Source of the DNA: Lepas anatifera
Taxonomy: Eukaryota; Arthropoda; Thecostraca; Lepadidae
DNA: 64,000 bases
Direction of reading: 5' to 3'
NCBI GenBank assembly: GCA_034440635.1
Contig: JAOTON010002231.1
Coordinates: 496,001-560,000, forward strand
Below the pieces are notes generated by a model. It saw nothing but the letters and a program-made list of their open reading frames with translations, made no database searches and had not been told where the DNA came from. The translations under genes and the position numbers were made by a program. Shown piece by piece: positions 1 to 9,913 of this stretch. Position 1 is the first letter of the stretch; every line of letters begins with the position of its first letter.

Positions 1-1016
1 GGCTTCGTTGCAACTTCTGCAGAGGTCAATCGCGTTCGAGACCAAATGGAGTCAAGGTGGTTTAATTGTTGTTTATGTTACTAGGTTTTCAATATATTCT
101 AAAGGTTTTCTAAGGTTCTAAGGGTATATGATGTAGCAGTGAAAATTATTCCAATAAAACAGCATTCATGTTAGCTTACAATGACTACCAACAGGGGAAA
201 CCGCAGCTGATTGTATCATGGGTTGGATTCTGAAAGGGCTATTACTGTTTATTAGCTTGTTTGTTTATTTTTTATTTTAAGTAAACGCCTTTTAGCAAGC
301 GAAGTGATGTAAGTAAAAGTAAAACTATAAGTAAGAGACACACATGTAAAAACTATAGGAAACTAAACAGCAAACAGCCACAGGCTCTGAAGCAGCCCAT
401 TTATGCAACACATATCTGAAGAAAAGTGCACCTGGGCTAGAACAGTGAATAGGAAAAAGTGGTTGGATTTAGTGTTTTATAGGACGAAAGTCAAACTTTT
501 GATGGAGTTTGAAAACGTTCACAAAAGAACTTGGGCCAATTATTGGCTTCTGTTGTAAGCCTCTGACAATTTTTTTGTAGCTTTAATGAGAATCGTGTTG
601 TCCGGAGCTAAATAAATCATTCCTCTCAGGTAGAGTTGCGAGATCAAATTGACAACCATCTCCTTACCATCTCCTTCCATAGTTTATAATCACTTCATAC
701 TCATTGCGACGACACTTTAAAGCCACCTCATTTGTGTGAAAGTGTGAGAAATACATGATACAATTATGGCTTAAGTATGGCTTAAAGCTGTATAGTATTA
801 GAATGCACAAAAGCTAAAAAACATCATTCGTACACAGTTATCATTTTGTATCTTGTATCTTTATTCCATCACCAGCAGGCCATACAAAACACAATTACAC
901 GTGTAACCGATAAAAATTAAACACCTCATGCACCACTAAAGTTATCAAATCACAGTAAATATAATACCAAAACTAGTTCTGTGGCCGTAAACTTTGCTAG
1001 AGTTTTTAAATCAACC
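1..1016. other. AT-rich intergenic DNA, no gene seen
   Basis: No ORF of interest and no RNA gene are visible. Positions 673-762 match 9800-9885, listed separately. The first 52 bases are open in frame 1 and could be the tail of an exon, but the following GTGGTT is a weak splice donor. Confidence 0.6.
673..762 (+). repeat. Dispersed repeat, copy 1 of 2
   Basis: It begins CCATAGTTTATAATCACTTC, continues through a CACTTTAAAGCCACCTC stretch and ends near AATACATGATA. The same order of blocks recurs at 9800-9885 with small indels. Both copies lie 30-250 bases upstream of a TTAA element, at 1017 and 9914. The family is not recognised. Confidence 0.7.
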
Positions 1017-1827
1017 TTAACACGCGCATTGACGGGGTCTGAGCCACCTTGCTTTGACGAGGGGGCGGGTCCGCCCCTAAGATCATGAGAACCACGGTAG
1101 GTAGCGAAAAACGGTAAATGGTGTTGGGTAGCCCGTCTACTTCTCCATTGAAAATATTTACTATTTTTTGTCAGGTCACATTTAAGGTCACGAGAGGTCA
1201 AAACATGCCGTCATAGGGATAAAATGTAAATTAAGGTTTTCGGCCATTACATCTTAACAAGTAAATATAGAGCAAAACAACTTAAAATATATGCATCCTC
1301 GCAGCAAGCCGAATCGAATGATATATAATTTGATCTTGCCAGGTCAAATCCAGGATTTGATCTGACCTGAGGTCAGGTCAAGGTCAAATTATATAAAATG
1401 CATATCATTAGAACCGCAAGGACAAGGCAAGTCTAATGCAGCTAAAATAAATGCTCTATCACCATCCGTTACTGAGTTATTCCGTAAAACCATTTTTCCA
1501 TTTATTTCAATGGAGAGGTCATGCCTCGTACCTGACCTTAGGTCATCGATATAAAAATACCGGAACATATGTTAGAGAACTCGGTAGGGCCATTATGTGA
1601 TATGAGTTTCAATCGGATAAGTTCACCCTGCTCCGACTTATGCTATCTTAAACTTTTTTGAGGTCGGGTCACTTGACCTGTACTGGTGCCCTGACCTGAA
1701 ATGACCTAACCTTAAGATTTTCACTGAAGATTTAAAATGACGAGGGAGGTATGCATACGGCGCTGCGCCGCCGTTTTTCTCTGTCTCAAACCCGAGGGGC
1801 GTACCGCCCCCGTCAATCGCGTGTTAA
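1017..1827 (+). mobile_element. TTAA-flanked MITE, family A copy 1
   Basis: The element is bounded by TTAA at 1017-1020 and 1824-1827. The terminal inverted repeat is CACGCGCATTGACGGGG on the left and CCCCGTCAATCGCGTG on the right. A GC-rich palindrome-like island (GGGGGCGGGTCCGCCCCTAA) lies just inside the left end. The interior holds many AGGTCA/TGACCT half-sites, including a run near 1370-1385. It has no ORF. TTAA duplication is the signature of piggyBac-type transposition, so this is a non-autonomous piggyBac-like element by inference. Confidence 0.85.
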
Positions 1828-2002
1828 TGTAGCCATGATCTTTAAAATACATTGTTTCAATAAATAATAATGATAAGAACCCCTCCAGTATAACTAACCA
1901 CGAGAAGAAAAAACATATAGAGGAAGTCCATGCAAGAGTAGGCACTTAACTTTCTAAAGGCTTCCACTTTTCTCCTAAGCGTCTAACAGCTAAAAAATGT
2001 AA

Positions 2003-2762
2003 ATGGTTGTTTAGCCTGAATAATTGTCTACGTATTGTCCATGTTTCAGCTCGATGGCTCTGAAAGGAACTCACCACGACCCCATCAAAAATAAGAAGTC
2101 ACGTCCATACTCTTACCGGAGTGGATTGGTAAGAGTACGCAAAAGAGGCGGCTGGAGTACGCATTGATGCCCCGCTGTGCTTTAGGTGCATAGGCCATGT
2201 CGCGAAGTTTTTTGTCGCCAAACTAAGCGATTGTATGATTTATATCGATCTGAATATACAAGAACTATGTTGCAACGTTTGGTTTTGCAAATAGGAATTA
2301 CGAACTCTGTCCCGAGCGAAAATTAAATTTTTCTATCTCTTAGGCATGCGCACTCCTGCACAATGGTCTACTACGTACTCTTGCCGGACACGCTCCCTTG
2401 GGAAGAAAGTCTTCATAAACATGTCGGCAGGCGTTTTAGCGTGAGCTCCGGTCCTGCAGCTCAGTCCCAGCTCAGCTTTCTTGTTGATGACAGACCGTAA
2501 TAAAACACTTTAGATAATAGAATCATGGTCTTCATGTTTACCTAGTTAATCAATATTACATCAAGGGTGCCCAGAAACTTATTTTGCTCTGTACTCCTGC
2601 GGAAAGAACAGGAGCACGTTGAACTGTTTTGTGCAGCCTAGGCACTTACCTTACTATATTGTACCAGAGTATCTACCATCTCAGTGGTTGCTAAGCAACC
2701 AAAACAGCTGCTGCGTACTCTTATCTCCTGCGTACTCTTACCCGCCCTTACCCTATACGGAA
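2003..2762 (+). repeat. Dispersed element, family E copy 1
   Basis: About 760 bases match the reverse complement of 61485-62238 over nearly the whole length. Shared landmarks in order are GTTTAGCC, CCCATCAAAAATAA, CTCTTACCGGAGTGG, GCAGCCTAGGCAC and GGTTGCTAAGCAACC. The motif GTACTCTTAC or its complement recurs near both ends (2110-2140 and 2715-2745). There is no coding capacity and no clear target duplication. The superfamily is unknown. Confidence 0.8.
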
Positions 2763-3064
2763 AAAGGGGTCTTAAAATCAGAGGTCAAAAAGGTTAATTT
2801 TGTCTCCCACAGAAGCGGAAGCGGTCTGTTTTGTCTCCTAGAAATTTAAGCTTCCTACTAAGGGCAGCCAAGTTTTTCCTGGTGCGAGGCCTATCATTTT
2901 AAGCACAGCCAATTCTGGTCCAGCACCTCCTAAGAGAAAAGATGAGATTCACTAAGAGGACATCAGGGCAGATCAGCTGTTTCCAACTGATCAGCACCAT
3001 GCGGTAAGCGTAGCCAGATTATCTATAAATTATTTAATTTATTATCAAAATTCAATTAAGACCT
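2763..3064. other. Unannotated spacer
   Basis: Mixed AT-rich sequence between a family E copy and an inverted-repeat element. I see nothing specific in it. Confidence 0.5.
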
Positions 3065-3683
3065 ATGCACATTGGTAATGAGGTAGGTGGCTTCACACAT
3101 GTTGCCAGATAAAATCACAGCAGGCTAATCTACATCATAAATACCACTGTTCAAAGCTCCTATTGATCAAAACTTCCTTCCATAAGAATCACCACGGGTT
3201 GATCCATATCGTCAGTGCCACTGTTCAAAACTTCCTCCAGTGAAATCTTCCAAGTGGTCTAGTTGTTTTTGGCGTTGCTGAAACATCATTTGGTGAAATT
3301 TTTCTAGTGCCAAACTGTTTTTTTGGTGTTGCTCAGTGACACTTTTTCATAAATCTTTGTATTTCTTTATAATATTTCTACACGTAGCACAACATAACCA
3401 AACCTGACCTAACCTTTCTTGATTCAGCGAGCTGGCCTGCGGAGCAACTAACCTGCCGGTGGCACTTTCGCCTTCGTCGGCACCACAGATTTGCCGTGTG
3501 CCTACCTGACCTAGCCTGCACTGGAGGAAGTTTTGAACAGTGGCACTTATGCCCTGTAGTGATTCTAATTAAAGGAAACTTTGATCTATTTGAGCTTTTG
3601 AACAGTGGCACTTATCTACGGATCGACCTGTAGTTATCTGGCAACACATATGAAGCCCCTACCACATTACCTGCACATTTTGT
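3065..3683. mobile_element. Fold-back element with long terminal inverted repeats
   Basis: The left arm (about 3065-3232) and right arm (about 3520-3683) are imperfect inverted copies. They share GGTAATG, GGTGGCTTC/GGGGCTTC, TGTTGCCAGATAA, AAGTGCCACTGTTCAAAA and AACTTCCTCCAGTG. Arms of about 160 bases flank a middle of about 290 bases with no good ORF. This is a Foldback- or MITE-like structure; no target duplication was certain. Confidence 0.75.
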
Positions 3684-3982
3684 ATTTTGGCATCAATGTC
3701 AAAGAGAAAAACAGGAAATGCAGCCAAACCCACAACAAATTTGTTCCATCATAAACCCTTTGTCTAACTTTAATTAAAATTGCATGTTAGAATTATGTCC
3801 TCTTATATCCTCTAAAAAACACCTTTTATTTGAACAGAGATGCTAGAAGTTTGAGATCAGTTTGGGCTTCGAGGAAGCTTGATAAGATGCTAGAGGTATT
3901 GTGAGGGCAAGTTGAGGAGATTCCTATTAATGGAGGAGGAACATTTCAATGATTTCAGGCACGATGATTACTTTTCTGCCTT
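3684..3982. other. Unannotated spacer
   Basis: AT-rich DNA with no repeat or gene that I recognise. Confidence 0.5.
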
Positions 3983-4378
3983 TTATTTCAGAGTTGAAAT
4001 CATTACTGCTTGTACATTCTTTTTGCATTGATCTCTCCCTAGGAAACTCAAACAGAAAGTAAAACTCCTACCTTTTTCTGGGATACAAATAAATACACAC
4101 TGATCTGTATGTATGCTTGCCCAAGGGCTAAGTGTTACATGCTTCCAGATGCAGGTTCTGGAATCACCCTGCAATATTGTACAAATAGCAACTGGTTGCT
4201 TAGCTGGACATATTGCTAGGAACTTTCCACCGACCCCAGAGCCTGCGTTCTTCAAAATGACAGGACGCCCAGGATGCACTTGCCTAATATGCCTCCTCAA
4301 ATTCAGGTATTCACAGGCAAATGAGCATCCTCGATATCCACAAGAGACTTTAGTCCTACTCAAAGTCGGTTGGGTCAT
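3983..4378 (-). CDS. 131-residue ORF with one C2H2-like zinc finger
   Basis: The minus-strand ORF begins ATG at 4378 in a fair context (TTGCCATGACC) and ends in TAA at 3983. Residues 13-36 read as a C2H2-like finger: CGYRGC, then 11 residues, then HIRQVH, giving C-x4-C-x11-H-x4-H followed by PG. One such finger alone can bind DNA or a protein only weakly. The rest of the protein has no domain I recognise. An upstream CTCTCAGTGTTTC at about 4510-4525 (minus strand) resembles a TCAGT initiator, which would fit a promoter 140 bases upstream. The overlapping plus-strand ORF 4113-4409 shows no motif. It could be a real small gene, a first exon, or a chance ORF; the finger is the only positive evidence. 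Confidence 0.4.
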   Translation of the reverse strand: MTQPTLSRTKVSCGYRGCSFACEYLNLRRHIRQVHPGRPVILKNAGSGVGGKFLAICPAKQPVAICTILQGDSRTCIWKHVTLSPWASIHTDQCVFICIPEKGRSFTFCLSFLGRDQCKKNVQAVMISTLK

Positions 4379-5127
4379 GGCAAGATACTCTTCAACCTCT
4401 GAATCCTAACACTATCAGGGTAGTAAGGATTGTTACACTAAAACACTGAAAACTATTACATAACTGAACACTGAAATAGATAATAAAGCCCAGCCTCGCA
4501 CAACAATCACCAAGAAACACTGAGAGACAGACGATTCTAAAAAGCGCCACTGCTCGTACCGTTATTAGGAGACACCGAAGGAACAACTTTACTCTTACTT
4601 GATTTCATAAATGACGTCATATTGTATTTTTGTGAACTTTTAGGGATATATTGTTCATGTTTTATCATGTTTTATTATTATGTGAAATAAAAAACAATTT
4701 TAACTCCGATATTTAAAAGAAATAATGAATTTATGAGAAAACAATGCGGAATATTTTTATGACGCCATTTAATTTATTTATTTCACAACCACTAGACCAT
4801 ATTTTCCGGTCAATTTTTCGGTCGAGCGTTGGCTCCTCAATAAGGCCTAGAACAGCATTTCTTAATGAAAGAAAATGACCTCTAAGTGTCCCAAGGACCG
4901 TCAACGAGCCGCCTACAGTTGTCTCTTGCGCGGAAGTTGCCGCCTGCTGAGTCCAGCATTAGTTTCGGGCTGAGGTCATATGACCCAATGATCAAACGTC
5001 CATGAATAACAAAACCCGATGATCAAGGCCTAAACGTTATTTTTGTCTCCTGGCAGCTATGCGGCTTAGGTTTGTCTCACGCACGGTGGCGTGTTGGCGC
5101 TTTCTGACCTCTACTTAAAATGGGATT
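4379..5127. other. AT-rich intergenic DNA
   Basis: No gene was found. The stretch 4600-4800 is very AT-rich. A moderately GC-rich patch lies near 4890-5110. Confidence 0.5.
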
Positions 5128-5945
5128 ATTGTATTAGTTTTACAAAAGTTAAAAAAATAGCATGCCTTAGTTTCGACTATTCCGGCTTGATCACGGCATT
5201 AAAATGAAATTCACATAACAGATACCCGAAACAAACAAGCTCAAAAATCGAATCGAAAATTTTAACTCTGCGGTTTTAATTTTTTGAAAAACATTTGGTC
5301 CGAAAATAGTTCACAAAAACAATTAGAAGTAGTTCACAATGCACCGTAGCTTATCCCTAGCTAACAAGTTTTTCGAGCATGAGTTTCGCCACAGCATCAC
5401 ATAGTTTCATGTTTCCTACATTCCCGTTGATTGTAGTACGGACCGTATTGTTGATTGTACTGGACCGGAAGGAATTCAAGGATATAACTTAAAGTGAAAA
5501 ATTAATCGTACCAAAAACAGACAACGTTTTCTTCAAAATTGTCTTTTGGAACAATTTCTTCCCCCGTCAGCACTGGCTAAACTAAGATCGAACTTCCCTC
5601 TGTTCCGGTCCAGTAACATCTACAATCAACGGAATATGGGAAAAATAAAACTATGAAATGCTGTGGCGAAACTCATAATCGAACAATGATTTAGCTAGGG
5701 ATATGTCACGTTGTATTGTGAACTGTTTGCGAATATTTGTAAACTGTTTTTGGGCGGGAGGTTTTAAAAAGATAAAAGAGTAGCGTCAATATTTGCGACT
5801 TCGATGTACCAGCCTGCTTGTTTCAGGCATTTGATATGTGCATTTTGTTTTCGTCTCATGATCAAGACGGAATAGCCGAAACGTAGGCATGCTGATTTGT
5901 AACTTTTGTAAAAACATATACAAGAATTGTATTACGAATTATCTT
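5128..5945. mobile_element. Long inverted repeat (fold-back) with arms of about 360 bases
   Basis: The left arm, about 5128-5485, is matched in reverse by about 5565-5945 across a spacer of about 80 bases. Matching blocks include TTTTACAAAAGTTA, AGCATGCC, GACTATTCCG/GGCTATTCCG, TATCCCTAGCTAA, ATGAGTTTCGCCACAGCAT, GTTGATTGTAG and ACTGGACCGGAA. The arms differ at perhaps one base in six. No ORF is present. A transcript across it would fold into a long hairpin. Confidence 0.8.
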
Positions 5946-7968
5946 GATGCACAATATTTTCGGTTCACCCATGTATCAGTCTGTATCAGTATATCCCTCC
6001 TGGAGAACTGTATGAAGTTATGGAACTAAGACTGTGAGAAGACAAAACGCCTGAAATGGACATGCGATGCTTTAAAATTTTGTGCTGATTTTTGTTGCTG
6101 TAATATGTCGTTTTAAAACTCAGTCGTCACCATGTATTGTATGCGAAACCGTTGACTATCTTTTGGCTTTTAAAATTCATTTTAAATGATATATATTTGG
6201 CAGATTATGATCATTTACCATCCTTCCCATCTGCAACAGTCCCATTCTGAAACCCTTCTTACCACTTTGTCTTACCAAGTCAAAATTATGTGACTCTTTA
6301 GTAAACAGTCACATAATACCTTGTTGTTAGGTTATATATATATAAAATATGTTGATCAAACGTGGGATAAGTGCAAAAGCTACCAAAGCGACATTTTTTA
6401 TTTCCAAATTCCTGGTAACGGCCTATAGGCAAGAATAACATCAAAATAGCTTACTTGGGCATCATATTGCTCTTCACGTATGTACAGGTGGTTCTTTGCA
6501 ACCTAATCCTAGAATTGATTCAACTTGCCCCAGTTACGGGGCAGTTTGTATTATTTAGACGCCTAGTTTTGGAAGATAATAAATATCAAATGCCTCGAAG
6601 TGTAAGAAATCAACAGAAATACTCTGTGGGGACTTTTTGACTTTCTTTTGAAACTTTTTGAAGTTTCTCACGTGGGACCTTCAAATGACCGATGGAGCCC
6701 TAGCCTCCATTATACCCTTGTGAAACCCAGCCATGAATTTGAAACTGACCGTAATAACAGTTTTCAGAAAAAATGGCTTTGTAAGTTTTCGAAGCAGTCA
6801 AATTTAGGAACACGCTGGTACTACACCTTAAAGAGACCCGATCTCCATTTTCTTCAGCACTTTTGTTGCGTTGATCCGGACATTACATCATAAAATCATT
6901 GATAAAATCCCACTGGGCATTATATATGGTGTGAGGTATACACTGAACATGTTTTTTCATGTGTAGTCACCTTTTTGAATGCCCTGCTACGATTTTAGAT
7001 TGAGCTAGCATGTTTCTATGGTTTACAAACTCTGGCAAGGGTGAATAATATGTTTCCTTCCTTTTTTGCTTTACAATTAATCTAACAATTCAATGCTCCG
7101 CAGCCTATGAATAAATGTGCCACAAACTCCACCTCAAATACTAGACAAACGGCTTTTACCTCACCGTGATCCCAGCGGCAGTGTAATAATCCTGGCTATT
7201 CCTTTAGGAAATGGCGGAAACTCTTGTCACATATTGCCAATGCATCCAGTTTTGGATGATTGCTTTGACAGTAAATTAATGTAAAAGCTTATTTCCCGTC
7301 AAAACTATACGACTTAGCACGGGAAACAGCTTCACTCGATGCCGCTCAATAAAACATGCGACACTTAAGCAGTCCTACCTCAGTGTAATTGGCACTTATC
7401 CACAGCTTGACTTATCGTATGTGGCGGCGTCGTTGAGCGGGCTTTACGGGCCGTAACTCCCGCGCTGGCGGCGGGGGGCTCCGTCACTGCCACCCCGTAC
7501 CCGCCGGGGGGCACCGGTGCACGTGCCAACCAGACAGCTTGGCACACAACGTCACACATGTGCCGCAGCAACATGCAGCGAACACAACATATGGCTGGGA
7601 TGGGCCGCCAATATTTATTGTATCCGTGTTATCACGCCATATGCCAGGCTCAGATATTTTCAGCGATTACGACCCATGAACTGAGCATTACATAACAGCA
7701 AAGGTTGCTAAATCAAACTTTCTGGCATTACATTTCGTTTCTTAGTAGCCTCAATAGGTGGAAGACACTGATCATTGGCACGCAACGCAAATATGGGGCA
7801 TAGAGAGAGTAGTGTACATACATACCTTGAAAAAACAACGGAACGTTAATGGCCCCAGGTTTATTTTTAAAGTAGTGTCCTTGCCATCTCAGACATTACG
7901 TCACGCAGCATACCGCAAGGTGATTTAGGCACTTGAACTGCTCCTGAAGTGAAAAAGACTTGAAGAGT
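5946..7968. other. Intergenic DNA, no gene seen
   Basis: Mostly AT-rich. Short ORFs at 6455-6893 show no known domain. A GC-rich island lies at 7405-7570 with runs such as GGCGGCGGGGGGCTCCG and CGCCGGGGGGCACCGG, without a convincing coding frame. Confidence 0.5.
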
Positions 7969-8814
7969 TTAACACGCGAATTGACGGGGGTCTGAGCCAC
8001 CTTCGCTTTGACGGGGGTGGCGGTTACCCCACCCCCCCCTAAGATCTGGAGAACCACGCTAGGTAGCGAGAAATGGCAATCGGCGTTGGGTAGCCCATCC
8101 ACTTCTCTATCGAAAATATTTAAACAATTTTTTGTCAGGTCACATATAAGGTCACTAGAGGTCAAAACATGCCGTCATAGGAATAACATGTAAATGAAGA
8201 TTTTCAGTCATTACATCTGAACAAGTAAGGATAGCGCAAAACAAATTGAACTATATGAATCCTTGCCTCAAGCCAAATCGAATGATCTATAATATGATCT
8301 TGCTAGGTCAAATCAAGGATTTGACCTAACCTGAGGTCAGGTCAAGGTCTCATTAGATAACATGCATATCATTAGAACTGAAAAGACAAGGCGAATCTAG
8401 TGCAGTTAAAATATACGCCTTATCACCATCCGTTACTAATTTATGCAGTTAAAACCATTTTTCCCATGTATTTCCAAAGGAGAGGTCATGGCTTGTACCT
8501 GACCTTTGGTCATCGATATCAAAAATATCAGAACACATTTCAGAGAACTCGGTGAGGCCATCATGTGATATGAGTTTCAATCGGATACGTTTACCGTGTT
8601 CCTACTTATGCTATCTTAAAAATTTTTAGGTCGTCACTTGACCTGTACTGGTGACCTGACCTGAGATGACTTAACCTTAAAATTTTGACAAAAGTTGTAA
8701 AAATGATGGCAAAAGGTATGCCAAGTACTCAGCGCCACACGCCGCCGTTTTTATGATATCTCCGAAAAACCCGGAGGGGGAGGGTACCCGCCCCCCCGTC
8801 AATGCGCGTGCTAA
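7969..8814 (+). mobile_element. TTAA-flanked MITE, family A copy 2
   Basis: The left boundary TTAA is 7969-7972 and the right is CTAA at 8811-8814, one base off. The TIR is CACGCGAATTGACGGGGG on the left and CCCCCCGTCAATGCGCGTG on the right. Just inside is GAGCCACCTTCGC and a GC island ending CCTAAGATCT. The interior is collinear with the copies at 1017 and 25372, with many AGGTCA/TGACCT half-sites. It has no ORF and is inferred to be a piggyBac-like MITE. Confidence 0.87.
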
Positions 8815-9261
8815 AGATGCATTAGGAAAATATGTGTTTCTGATGGTGGTTTCTGGAGGATTTCCCGCTGCCACATAATGTGGCTGTTTTTGGATAAATT
8901 TACTTAGATTCATCTCCAGAGCGTAAGAAATGGTAATTTCTGGTTCCTTGGCACTATAGAACCTCGGATCTCTACTCTGGTCCGTAGAAGGAATGTCTTT
9001 GCACTAGAACTACAAAAACGACCATTAAAATGATTTATTGGTTCTATTGTAAGTATTCATTTGGGTACTTTGTTTCTCGTCGATTGCCACAGACCCGGCG
9101 TGAAATGGCAAAATCAGAGCATGTATATTGTATCAGTAGCTACAAATGACATACACATGATATCGTACCGGTGAAGGGTACATTCTTTTGGCCACATTAT
9201 GAGCTAATTTTCATTCACCTCGACCGTCTCTGACGCAAGCTAGAAGAAGATAAGAACTTCT
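8815..9261. other. Unannotated spacer
   Basis: I see nothing beyond low-complexity AT-rich sequence. Confidence 0.5.
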
Positions 9262-9397
9262 TACTGAATTCATGCGAGCCTTCTAATGCACTCTGCATAT
9301 TTGCGCTAACCCCCATATTTTCGAAGTTAGAGGAGGGGGCCATCGATGGCCCCCGTGGGGCGAAGCTGGCGCTGGACCCCGGTGGGGCGCGGGTTAA
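9262..9397 (+). mobile_element. Family B right end only (truncated copy)
   Basis: This matches the last 135 bases of the full B copies: TTCTTACTGAATTCATGCGAG, TTTGCGCTAAC, the palindrome GGGGGCCATCGATGGCCCCC, then GGGGCGAAGCTGGCGCTGG and GCGCGGGTTAA. The TTAA is at 9394-9397. The left nine-tenths of the element is missing. Confidence 0.8.
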
Positions 9398-9913
9398 GGA
9401 TGGCTAATTTTTAAGACCAAGAAAAAACAAGTTTTGTGAAAGAACAAATCAGCATTGGAGATCAAAGAAAAGAAAAAACGCGACAATTGAACAGCAGTGA
9501 AACATGGAAATCAACACTGTCACAGACAAGATGGAGCGCAAACAACAAAACTTATCAGATCAAAGACAAAATGAATACGAAGCCGAAGAATGAAAAATTT
9601 TCACCCTCATATTGTTTTAGTTGAAATTTTCGAAGTGCGTGTGCGATTGTGTGTGTGTTTTTTTACCGGTACCTTATCCTTGTCCATGTCCTTGCTCTAC
9701 CTGGAGGCTGTGAGCGCATGCGCCTGTGGCTGCAGCGACCCCTCCAGGTAGAATCCCATCCTCTTTATCCTCACCTTTCCTCATCCTTGCTGTCTTCTTC
9801 CATAGTTTATAATCACTTCATACTCATCGCAACACTTTAAAAGCCACCTCAAAAATTTGGAAGTGAGAATAATACATGATATATGATACGGTGCCTTAGA
9901 AACTGTGCAGATC
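9398..9913. other. Spacer with dispersed repeat copy 2
   Basis: A lysine-rich, adenine-rich ORF (9436-9624) shows no domain and is probably chance. Bases 9800-9885 repeat 673-762 (CCATAGTTTATAATCACTTC to ATACATGATA). Confidence 0.6.

Noticed and set aside
1..60. Possible exon tail at the left edge (frame 1 open, ending near ATGGAGTCAAG|GTGG).
   Set aside because: Too short to judge; the donor is weak and no domain is visible.
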